Assembly: GCA_937868025.1 (NCBI GenBank) | Contig: CALMLJ010000323.1 | Coordinates: 1 to 5,347, forward strand | DNA: 5,347 nucleotides | Direction of reading: 5' to 3' | From: an uncultured Acidimicrobiaceae bacterium | Lineage (GTDB): Bacteria > Actinomycetota > Acidimicrobiia > Acidimicrobiales > Microtrichaceae | Part shown: one piece after another, positions 1-5,111 of the stretch | Layout of the letters: every line of letters begins with the position of its first letter | How positions within the stretch are numbered: the stretch's first letter is position 1 | Notes under the pieces: generated by a model | The model's input: only the letters and a program-made list of their open reading frames with translations | Told to the model about the DNA's origin: nothing | Databases searched by the model: none | Program-made: the position numbers and the translations under genes

Positions 1-288
1 CTCGAACGGCCAGAACGGTTCGTCGAGCGGCGCGACGTGGGTCCAGGCGGGTGGGTTCTCGCCGCGTGCTGTGGCTTCGCGGGCGAAGACGCCGGCGAGG
101 AACGTGTCCCACTGCGGGTCGCCGGTGCTGGGTGGTGCGGCGAACGTGAACTTGCAGTCGTCGCGGGTGCGGACGTCGGCGACGGTGTAGGCGAGGAAGC
201 GTAGGGCGAAGACGATGTCGCCTGCTTCGAGTTCCCGGGCGATCGAGCGCGCTCCGTCGGCGACAGTAAGTGGGGGTCGTGCCGGCAT
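1..288 (-). CDS. Conserved hypothetical protein, N-terminal 96 residues (runs off left edge)
   Basis: Seen: reading the minus strand from the ATG at 288 gives 96 sense codons without a stop, up to base 1, so the 3' end lies outside the window. Codons are strongly GC-ended and the sequence looks like a folded soluble protein, with no signal peptide or membrane segment. Landmarks are an N-terminal helix region around DGARSIARELEAGD (residues 11-24), a central STGDPQWDTFLAG motif (58-70) and PPAWTHVAPLDEPFWPF near the visible end. A GGGAG stretch about 10 bases upstream of the ATG could be the ribosome site. From memory, a STGDPxWD...PxWT layout occurs in small actinobacterial proteins of unknown function that often sit beside regulators or nucleotidyltransferase-type toxin genes; I cannot confirm this here. 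It is divergent from an XRE regulator, with 107 bp between the starts. No function is assigned. Confidence 0.75.
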   Translation of the reverse strand, partial: MPARPPLTVADGARSIARELEAGDIVFALRFLAYTVADVRTRDDCKFTFAAPPSTGDPQWDTFLAGVFAREATARGENPPAWTHVAPLDEPFWPFE

Positions 289-371
289 GTCGCCCAGTCT
301 CCCGGGCGCGGTGGTCGTGGTCGCTCGGATTTCGCACGCCGGCAGACGGAGGCGTGGGTGGATTCACCTGT

Positions 372-384
372 TCACGGTGGGTGA
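372..384. promoter_or_regulatory. Candidate operator dyad upstream of XRE copy 1
   Basis: TCAC-GGTGG-GTGA is an inverted repeat with 4-bp arms and a 5-bp centre, and sits 11 bases before ATG 396. The 14-base block TCACGGTGGGTGAG (372-385) recurs exactly at 934-947 before the paralogous XRE gene. An overlapping dyad, CACC-N7-GGTG (365-379), adds further symmetry here. Conservation of noncoding sequence plus dyad symmetry next to an HTH gene suggests the binding site of the regulator itself. This is inference; no binding data exist here. Confidence 0.5.
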
Positions 385-395
385 GGGTGGCGCGG

Positions 396-791
396 ATGGA
401 GTCGATGGAGATCAACGTGGTGGCGTTGCGGACGATCCGTGAACTATCGGGGCTGTCGCAGGCTGAGCTGTCGCGGCGGTCGGGGATCAACCAGGGGTAC
501 ATCTCGACGATCGAGAGCGGGAAGAAGGCGCCTCGCCCCGGGACGGTCCGCCGGTTCGCCGACGCGCTCGGCGTGCCCGTCGGTGCGCTCGTCGGCGGCG
601 ACCCCACCATCCCTCCGGTGGCGAGCGTCGACCCGGCCGATCCGGTCGAGTGGCCCGACGTGCTCGAACACGTCGCCACAGTGATCGACGATGTCGCAGA
701 GTTCGAGCGATCCGAGTGGGCCGCCGTGATCCTCCGGTCTGTAGCGACAGCACTCCGCAACTCGGTCGACGCCCCGATCGCCGTGACCTAG
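396..791 (+). CDS. XRE-family HTH transcriptional regulator, copy 1
   Basis: A small cytoplasmic DNA-binding protein of 131 residues. The helix-turn-helix of the Cro/CI (XRE) family fills roughly residues 8-65: LRTIRELSGLSQAELSRRSG, then a recognition helix in NQGYISTIESGKKAPRPGT, then FADALGVPVGALV. After a proline-rich linker comes a short C-terminal domain with WPDVLEHVATVIDDVAEFE, part of which recurs in the gene downstream. ATG 396 is preceded by GAGGG at 383-387 with 8-base spacing. ATG 405 (MEINVV) is the alternative and matches the start of the paralogue (MKINVV). An open frame extends upstream to 270, but that extension has no homology to the paralogue and no domain character. A TCAC-N5-GTGA dyad lies at 372-384, consistent with autoregulation. 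XRE function is established for the family; the target and ligand are unknown. It could be an antitoxin-type regulator, but no toxin is visible. Confidence 0.88.
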   Translation: MESMEINVVALRTIRELSGLSQAELSRRSGINQGYISTIESGKKAPRPGTVRRFADALGVPVGALVGGDPTIPPVASVDPADPVEWPDVLEHVATVIDDVAEFERSEWAAVILRSVATALRNSVDAPIAVT

Positions 792-804
792 ACCTCGATT
801 GTTA

Positions 805-821
805 CCCACGGTGCCAGTGGG
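805..821 (+). other. Small inverted repeat in the gap between the two XRE genes
   Basis: CCCAC (805-809) and GTGGG (817-821) flank a 7-base loop, starting 14 bases after the stop of the first XRE gene. No T-run follows, so a terminator role is only possible. The rest of the 176-bp gap between the two genes shows no additional coding region. Confidence 0.25.
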
Positions 822-909
822 CGATGTGCTGGACCGCAGAAGTTGCGGGGCATCTGTCGTGATCGATCGCGGCGTGTTGCTGGGTGTGGAGAGAACGGTC
901 GCTGCGGCG

Positions 910-924
910 CCAGCCCGGGGCTGG
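910..924. promoter_or_regulatory. GC-rich palindrome upstream of XRE copy 2
   Basis: CCAGCCC and GGGCTGG (910-916 and 918-924) form a perfect 7-bp dyad around a single central G, about 44 bases before the start codon of the second XRE gene and just upstream of its TCAC-N5-GTGA dyad. It has no counterpart upstream of the first XRE gene. It could be a second protein-binding site or an RNA hairpin; chance is not excluded in GC-rich DNA. Confidence 0.3.
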
Positions 925-933
925 TTCGCCCAG

Positions 934-947
934 TCACGGTGGGTGAG
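934..947. promoter_or_regulatory. Candidate operator dyad upstream of XRE copy 2
   Basis: TCACGGTGGGTGAG is an exact 14-base copy of the block at 372-385 and contains the same TCAC-N5-GTGA dyad (934-946). It lies 20 bases before ATG 968, so both genes keep it at a similar distance from the HTH coding start (20 bases here, 19 from ATG 405 in copy 1). The flanking bases have diverged between the copies, which makes the block stand out. It is interpreted as a shared operator through which the two regulators could control themselves and each other. Confidence 0.5.
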
Positions 948-967
948 ACGATCGCGAACTATGGCGC

Positions 968-1306
968 ATGAAGATCAATGTCGTCGCACTCCGAACGCTC
1001 CGCGAGCTGGCCGGCCTCTCCCAGGCCGAACTGTCGCGCCGGTCCGGCATCAGCCAAGGGCACATCTCCAACATCGAGAGCGGGATGAAGGAACCCCGGC
1101 CGGCGACGATCCGTCGGTTCGCCACCGTCATCGGCGTCCCGGTCGCCGCACTGATCAGCACCGCGGACCGAAGCACTGAAACGTCCGCTGCTGCCGAGGG
1201 TCCGAGCCCGTCGCCTCGGTGGGAGGAGGTCGTCCACCGGATCGCCGCCGCAATCGACGACGTCGCCTACTTCGAGACCGACGAGCCCCTCCGCCTCGCT
1301 TTGTAG
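968..1306 (+). CDS. XRE-family HTH transcriptional regulator, copy 2 (tandem paralogue)
   Basis: A 112-residue Cro/CI-type DNA-binding protein. Over the first 62 residues from the shared MxINVV start, 48 are identical to the upstream gene, including LSQAELSRRSGI, QGxIS, IESG and the GVPV segment. The Ser/Pro-rich linker has diverged, but a C-terminal helix with W..V...A..IDDVA.FE is shared (approximately residues 85-103), so the pair share a second conserved module, perhaps for dimerisation or partner binding. ATG 968 is fixed by the paralogue. No clear Shine-Dalgarno sequence lies within 5-10 bases, and an out-of-frame ATG sits 7 bases upstream. Differences in the recognition-helix area (N/S, Y/H, T/N) could alter DNA specificity. 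It is probably an autoregulated transcription factor, with targets unknown. It reads the same way as copy 1, but a 176-bp gap with its own dyad argues for separate promoters. Confidence 0.88.
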   Translation: MKINVVALRTLRELAGLSQAELSRRSGISQGHISNIESGMKEPRPATIRRFATVIGVPVAALISTADRSTETSAAAEGPSPSPRWEEVVHRIAAAIDDVAYFETDEPLRLAL

Positions 1307-1390
1307 TCGACCGCCCGATTCCTCCGCACCTTCGTCGCCCGACCGGGTGGAGAAACCGCCGGGCTGAACGAGTAGCGGCCCGAGGTCGAA

Positions 1391-1406
1391 CTCCGCACAT
1401 GCGGAG
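1391..1406. terminator. Hairpin between convergent genes, candidate terminator
   Basis: CTCCGC (1391-1396), loop ACAT and GCGGAG (1401-1406) form a perfect hairpin in the 150-bp gap between the second XRE gene and the convergent minus-strand HTH-like gene. No long T-run follows on either side, so it is at best a GC-rich, tail-less terminator, which is common in actinobacteria. Nothing else recognisable was found in this gap. Confidence 0.4.
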
Positions 1407-1456
1407 CGTCCTTCACGCGGCCGGAGCTCGGCGGGCCACGTCGTCGTAGCAGCTGC

Positions 1457-1813
1457 TCATCGTTGCCCCGGCGCGGTGGCGGCGAGCATCGTCACGTTGA
1501 GGTCGATGTGGTCGCCGAGGACTCGTCGGGCGGCGGCGAGGTCGTAGATCTTGATGGTGATCTCGCCGCGGAGCATTCGGTTGACCTGGTCGTAGTCGCG
1601 GCCTGACGCCTCAGCGAACAAGCGGGTGCCCTGCCGGCCGGGGAACTCGGTGTAGATCGCGTCGCGGATCAACCAGCACTGCTGGTGCTGGATCTTCGCG
1701 GCCATCAGCTCGTTCGCGTCGAGCGACGCCTCGTGCCAGTCGATGTTTGGGACCCGCCCGAACGCACGGGGGACGACGGCGTAGTCGCGGGGCCGTTTGA
1801 CGGAGGCAGTCAT
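1457..1813 (-). CDS. Hypothetical protein with HTH-like segment
   Basis: 118 residues from ATG 1813; a GTG at 1825 would add four residues. Neither start has a strong ribosome site. The N-terminal half (DYAVVPRAFGRVPNIDWHEA, then MAAKIQHQQCWLIRDAIY) is not recognised. The segment GTRLFAEASGRDYDQVNRML, followed by RGEITIKIYDLAAARRVLGD (about residues 67-106), has the helix-turn-helix pattern of Cro/CI-like proteins: an AxxxGxxxxxVNRxLRGE core followed by a helix that sets table-like spacing. No transmembrane segment or secretion signal is seen. A perfect 16-bp palindrome lies 23 bases upstream of the start codon, a fitting site for autoregulation. It follows the 1977-2279 gene on the same strand after 163 bp, so it probably has its own promoter. 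A DNA-binding role is inferred; partner and target are unknown. Confidence 0.75.
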   Translation of the reverse strand: MTASVKRPRDYAVVPRAFGRVPNIDWHEASLDANELMAAKIQHQQCWLIRDAIYTEFPGRQGTRLFAEASGRDYDQVNRMLRGEITIKIYDLAAARRVLGDHIDLNVTMLAATAPGQR

Positions 1814-1835
1814 GGTTCCCGGCACCGTAGACCGG

Positions 1836-1851
1836 CCGGATCACGATCCGG
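1836..1851. promoter_or_regulatory. 16-bp palindrome, candidate operator
   Basis: CCGGATC and GATCCGG flank a central AC, giving a nearly uninterrupted 16-bp dyad. It lies 23 bases upstream of ATG 1813 of the minus-strand HTH-like gene, in noncoding DNA. The position matches that of a repressor site overlapping a promoter or the leader. Binding by the downstream gene product is inference. Confidence 0.45.
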
Positions 1852-1976
1852 TGCTGTCGGCGCTTCCGACGCGCTCTCGGCGCTGATTTCGGGGCGGGAG
1901 TCGAGTGTGGTCCGCCCACAGACTCAACATGACACGCCGCATCACCTACGTCCGAGGCCAGCTGGAGTTGGGCTTC

Positions 1977-2279
1977 TCACTTGCCGGGGAACCGACCTGG
2001 CCACAGCTCGGTGTCGAGGCCGGCCTCGAGCTTGGCGAGCGTCGCCACGTCCGGCCACGACCGTCCGTGCAGGATCTTGTTGATCGTGGAGTAGTTGACG
2101 CCGGTGAGCTCTTCGGCCGCACGAAGGCTGGTGCCGGCGAGTGCGTCACGCAGTCGCAGGGCGAGGTGCCGGGCGACCTCGGCGATCACGTCGACCTCGC
2201 TGGTGTCGGGGACTGTGCAGGGCGCGTCGGGCCACTTGCTGCTCCGCTCGCATGGGAGGTCACGTTCGGTGCGAGCCAC
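1977..2279 (-). CDS. Small Cro/CI-type HTH protein, candidate repressor of the adjacent mobile element
   Basis: 100 residues. The N-terminal 25 residues are probably flexible and contain two Cys. A helix (VDVIAEVARHLALRLRDALA, residues 29-48) leads into the HTH: SLRAAEELTGVNYSTINKIL, then HGRSWPDVATLAKLEAGL and a final DTELWPG. The pattern TGVxxSTxxxILxGxxWPDxxTLxxLExxLxxxLWP is that of a common actinobacterial XRE subgroup (from memory). The start is GTG 2279. GGAG is only two bases upstream of it, too close for a normal ribosome site, but TACAGT ends six bases before the GTG, which suits a leaderless transcript. The gene is divergent from the recombinase-transposase operon and shares its 102-bp control region, the usual place for an element's own repressor. 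That role is inferred from position; it could equally be an unrelated host regulator. Confidence 0.82.
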   Translation of the reverse strand: MARTERDLPCERSSKWPDAPCTVPDTSEVDVIAEVARHLALRLRDALAGTSLRAAEELTGVNYSTINKILHGRSWPDVATLAKLEAGLDTELWPGRFPGK

Positions 2280-2285
2280 AACTCC

Positions 2286-2291
2286 ACTGTA
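2286..2291 (-). promoter_or_regulatory. -10-like hexamer for leaderless HTH gene
   Basis: On the minus strand TACAGT (2291 to 2286) fits the actinobacterial TANNNT -10 consensus and is followed by GGAGTT and then the GTG start at 2279. Initiation at or next to the GTG would give a leaderless mRNA. No convincing -35 hexamer is visible at normal spacing; that position is occupied by the 2297-2312 dyad. Confidence 0.4.
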
Positions 2292-2296
2292 CGAGC

Positions 2297-2312
2297 CAAC
2301 GACGAATCGTTG
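2297..2312. promoter_or_regulatory. Inverted repeat CAACGA-N4-TCGTTG in divergent control region
   Basis: CAACGA (2297-2302) and TCGTTG (2307-2312) are perfect arms around CGAA. The repeat lies directly upstream of the minus-strand -10-like hexamer, over the -35 region of the HTH gene, and upstream of the recombinase operon. It could be an operator for the HTH protein controlling both directions, or a recombinase arm site. The surrounding 2280-2370 stretch is clearly richer in A and T than the neighbouring coding DNA. Confidence 0.4.
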
Positions 2313-2334
2313 ATTTCTTTAAACGTGGGCGATC

Positions 2335-2362
2335 TTGCTGCCGACAACGCTGTTGCTAGTAA
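2335..2362 (+). promoter_or_regulatory. Possible promoter of the recombinase-transposase operon
   Basis: TTGCTG (2335-2340), a 16-base spacer and TAGTAA (2357-2362) resemble weak -35 and -10 elements and lie 19 bases before the GTG chosen for the recombinase. The match is poor and rests on position and local AT content. Confidence 0.25.
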
Positions 2363-2369
2363 TCAACAG
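2350..2369. promoter_or_regulatory. Inverted repeat CTGTTG-N8-CAACAG before the recombinase
   Basis: CTGTTG (2350-2355) and CAACAG (2364-2369) flank an 8-base AT-rich centre. Arms around a 6-8 bp spacer are the layout of tyrosine-recombinase core sites, and an operator over the putative -10 is equally possible. Both dyads in this intergenic region share the CAAC/GTTG word. The arms are short, so chance is not excluded. Confidence 0.35.
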
Positions 2370-2381
2370 TCGAGGTTGGCG

Positions 2382-3302
2382 GTGGCGAAACGAATCCAGC
2401 AGTTCGTGCCCACGATCCCGGCGCGCCATTGGGAGGTTCTCGAGGACTTGGTGCGTGAGGTCGTCGCCGACACCAACCCCGCGACCGTCTCCGACACCAC
2501 CCAGACCCTGAGCACCGTCACCACTTACGTGCACTGGTGCTGGAAGACCGCCGGCCTGCCCCTCGACCGCGACGTGCTGTTCGAGTTCCGGATGATCGAG
2601 GCGTTCATCGCAGCCCGCCCGATCCCGACGTGGTCTGAGTCGAGCTACCGGAACCACCGATCCAAGCTCCGCCAGGTCACCCGCGCCCTCCGCGGTCGCG
2701 TGGCGAGTGGGCAGCCCAGCCCCATCAAGACCAACCCGGTCGAACCGCCCTACACCGACAGCCAGATCGTGACCCTGCGGAACTGGGCGATCACCCAGTC
2801 GACCCCGCAACGACGCTTCGACGCCACGGTTCTCCTGGCGCTCTGTCTCGGTGCAGGGCTCACCGCCGGCGACATCGCCGACTTCCGAGGCCGCGACGTC
2901 CTCATCGATGACGAAGGGATCATTCTCCGGGTCACCGGCCCCCGACCCCGGTACGTCCCGGTGCTGCAGGAGTGGGAGACGTGGCTCTGTGCCGCCGCCG
3001 ACCAGACCGATCCCGACATCTACCTGTTCGGACGGCAGCGAACCGGCACCAGCCGGAACTTCATCGCCAACTTCGTCGCCAAGTGCTCACCGATCAAACC
3101 GGCAGTCAGCACCCACCGGATGCGCGCCACGTGGCAGGTCCGGCACCTCAACGCAGGCACGCCGCTCGCCGCATTCGTTGAGGCCGCCGGCATCGACAGC
3201 CTCTCCACGATCACGAAGTACCTCAAGTTCCTCGACCCGATCGCACCCCAGGTCTCACGACCGCTCCTCCGCGGTCTCGCACCCGAGGACGGCGACCGAT
3301 GA
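2382..3302 (+). CDS. Tyrosine recombinase/phage integrase-like protein with degenerate active site
   Basis: 306 residues from GTG 2382, which has GAGG six bases upstream. The same frame is open back to 1905, but that part runs antisense through the HTH gene; GTG 2325 and TTG 2376 are other possible starts. An N-terminal SAM-like core-binding domain spans about residues 28-106 (TVSDTTQTLSTVTTYVHW, then SSYRNHRSKLRQVTRAL). The catalytic domain spans about 124-300: box I LLALCLGAGLTAGDI (151-165), a beta-hairpin RVTGPRPRYVPV, HRMR with H245 and R248, and STITKYLKF with candidate nucleophile Y280. Family members use R-K-H-R-H/W-Y. Here the first Arg position is T161, the usual LGH His is I271, and the beta-hairpin Lys is not evident. 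It may be catalytically altered, or act as a DNA-binding partner. It overlaps the transposase by ATGA, so the two are translated together. Length is normal for the family. Confidence 0.78.
   Translation: MAKRIQQFVPTIPARHWEVLEDLVREVVADTNPATVSDTTQTLSTVTTYVHWCWKTAGLPLDRDVLFEFRMIEAFIAARPIPTWSESSYRNHRSKLRQVTRALRGRVASGQPSPIKTNPVEPPYTDSQIVTLRNWAITQSTPQRRFDATVLLALCLGAGLTAGDIADFRGRDVLIDDEGIILRVTGPRPRYVPVLQEWETWLCAAADQTDPDIYLFGRQRTGTSRNFIANFVAKCSPIKPAVSTHRMRATWQVRHLNAGTPLAAFVEAAGIDSLSTITKYLKFLDPIAPQVSRPLLRGLAPEDGDR
3285..3289 (+). promoter_or_regulatory. Ribosome binding site and ATGA coupling for the transposase
   Basis: GAGGA within the last codons of the recombinase gene lies 9 bases before ATG 3299. 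The transposase ATG overlaps the recombinase TGA as ATGA (3299-3302), the classic arrangement for translational coupling, and this decides the start. Confidence 0.65.
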
Positions 3303-5077
3303 GCCGCCGGCCCCTCCCCGACACGATTGTCGAACCGACACTCGAACGACCCGGGACCGGGCTCTTCGACCGGTCACACATCCCACACAGCAAAGTGCTC
3401 CAAGCGTCGCGCCTGGTCGACATCTCGGGTGCTCCCCAAGCCGTGAGCGAATGGCGGATCGAAGACCAAGGCGAACCGGGTCTGGGCGGCCGGCCCGCGA
3501 TGCTCGACGACCGGGCGATGTTCGCCCTCTTGTTGATGGTGGCGACCGAGTGGGACCCGATGCACCTCACACGCGTCGCGTCGCTCATCACCCATCGGCT
3601 CAGCGACGACTCCAAGACCGCGCTCGGCATCACCACGGCCAGCGCCACCGAAGCGGAGTGGTACGCCAGGACGTGGCGAGCCTTCCATCGCATCTCGGTC
3701 GTCGTCGACCCGTTCCCGATCACGCGTGCGCTCGGCGGCGACCGGCGAAGCCGCATGACCCGGGCCCAGTTCGACGGGATCGTCCAAGCCCGCGACGTCG
3801 TCGAGTGCGCACGGAAGCAACGTCGGATCAACCAGCTCGCCAACATGCTGCTCGAAGCGTCATGGCAGTTCGTTCCCCGCGACATCCAACGCCGCTGGAA
3901 GGGCAACGCCTGCATCGACGGCACCAAGATCCGCACCCACGCGCAACGCAACCCCCGCAACGACTCGCTGTGGGCGTCGATCGAACCCGACGCCGGCTAC
4001 CACTGCCGCGGCGGCGACCACTCAGACAAGAAGGAGAACGGTGAACGCACCGCGTACGGGTTCGAAGGCAACCTCGCCATCCTCATCCCCAACACCGGCG
4101 AAGCACACGCGGACTTTCCGCAGATCGTCCTCGCCATGAGTTTCGACCGCCCCGGTGTCGCGCCCGGCGAGAACGCCGCTGTTGCGTTCCAGTCTCTCGT
4201 CGAGCGCAAACACCCCGTCGGCGTCGTCGTCGCCGACCGCGGCATCCTGCCCAACTCGATGCCACACAAGCTGCAAGAACCCCTCGCGAAGCTTGGCTAC
4301 GAGTTCGCCTTCGACTACAAGATCGACCAGCTCGGCCTGAAGGCCGGCCACGAAGGCGCCATCCAAGTCGAGGGCGCCTGGTACTGCCCGTCCATGCCCC
4401 CGATGCTCATCGAAGCCACCCTCGTGTACCGCGGCAGCAAGAAGGCCACGACCGACCCCAAGGGGATCTTCAAAGGCGACCGTGAGACGTGGCTCGAACG
4501 CATCGCCGAACGCAAGAAGTACCTCCTGCGACCCAACGGCCGGCCCGACGCCAGCGGCAAGGTCCGACTGATGTGCCCCGCCGTCGGCCCCAACGCCACC
4601 GCCGACTGCCCTCTCCGCGAGAACAACGCTGCTCCTGGGCGACGCCAGATTCTCGTGGTGCCCGAAACGCCGGGCAAGATCTGCACCAACGCCAAGGACG
4701 TCACCTTCGACCGTCACCTCGGCGTCAAGTACAACCAGAAGTTCCAGTACGGCACCGCCAAGTGGGAACTCGCCTACAAGCCCGGCCGCGCCGCGATCGA
4801 AGGCTTCAACGGGTTCGCCAAAGACGGCGGCTACGAAGCGCTCGAAGACGGATCGCGACGACGCGTCCGCGGCTACGCCGCCCAGTTCATCCTCACCGCG
4901 TTCCTCGTGGTCTCCGCCAACCTCCGCAAGATCGAGGCGTTCCTCAACCTGCACCCCGAGGACCTCGAGAAGAAGTTCGAGAAGAGCGACCGCCGCAAAC
5001 AGCGCGCCCTCAACAAGAAGCCCGTGAAGGTCTCCGGCCTCGCCGACCCGCCCGACGAAGAGTCCCCTCCCGAATAG
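3299..5077 (+). CDS. DDE transposase-like protein, IS4/IS1182-like
   Basis: 592 residues. The N-terminal third (residues 1-200) has an early DDRAMFALLLMVATEWDPM segment, as many transposases of this type have near their DNA-binding region. The RNase H-like core starts with NACIDGTKIRTHA (first acidic residue D207). It continues with GVVVADRGILPNSMPHKL (second, D313) and closes with RAAIEGFNGFAKDGGYEA (third, E501), followed by the helix GYAAQFILTAFLVVSANLRK. The 187-residue gap between D313 and E501 fits the insertion domain of IS4-like transposases. DGTK after the first Asp and a Cys set (C363, C426, C437, C462) recall IS1182 members. The tail is Lys/Arg-rich, then acidic. The frame is intact, so the protein is probably functional. 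The expected role is cutting and joining element ends. The unusual point is its coupling to a tyrosine-recombinase-like gene. Family assignment is from motif memory. Confidence 0.82.
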   Translation: MSRRPLPDTIVEPTLERPGTGLFDRSHIPHSKVLQASRLVDISGAPQAVSEWRIEDQGEPGLGGRPAMLDDRAMFALLLMVATEWDPMHLTRVASLITHRLSDDSKTALGITTASATEAEWYARTWRAFHRISVVVDPFPITRALGGDRRSRMTRAQFDGIVQARDVVECARKQRRINQLANMLLEASWQFVPRDIQRRWKGNACIDGTKIRTHAQRNPRNDSLWASIEPDAGYHCRGGDHSDKKENGERTAYGFEGNLAILIPNTGEAHADFPQIVLAMSFDRPGVAPGENAAVAFQSLVERKHPVGVVVADRGILPNSMPHKLQEPLAKLGYEFAFDYKIDQLGLKAGHEGAIQVEGAWYCPSMPPMLIEATLVYRGSKKATTDPKGIFKGDRETWLERIAERKKYLLRPNGRPDASGKVRLMCPAVGPNATADCPLRENNAAPGRRQILVVPETPGKICTNAKDVTFDRHLGVKYNQKFQYGTAKWELAYKPGRAAIEGFNGFAKDGGYEALEDGSRRRVRGYAAQFILTAFLVVSANLRKIEAFLNLHPEDLEKKFEKSDRRKQRALNKKPVKVSGLADPPDEESPPE

Positions 5078-5111
5078 TCGGGCAACCCACAACTGAACAG
5101 CGAACACCCTC

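Noticed and set aside
270..395. N-terminal extension of XRE copy 1 to 270
   Set aside because: Trp/Arg/Gly-rich with no counterpart in the tandem paralogue; the frame crosses the operator-like dyad and the ribosome site at 383-387.
1905..2381. N-terminal extension of the recombinase to a GTG at 1905 (465 residues)
   Set aside because: Most of it runs antisense through the HTH gene 1977-2279 and has no integrase character. It also reads across the AT-rich control region. An automatic annotation may make this mistake.
2436..2450. Possible att repeat of the tRNA 3' end inside the window
   Set aside because: Only GGACTTG (7 bases) is shared with the tRNA region, within a coding sequence; this is expected by chance.
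2851..4044. 397-codon plus-strand frame spanning the recombinase-transposase junction
   Set aside because: The translation is dominated by Arg, Pro, Ser and Thr, typical of an out-of-frame reading of GC-rich DNA, and overlaps two genes with clear motifs.
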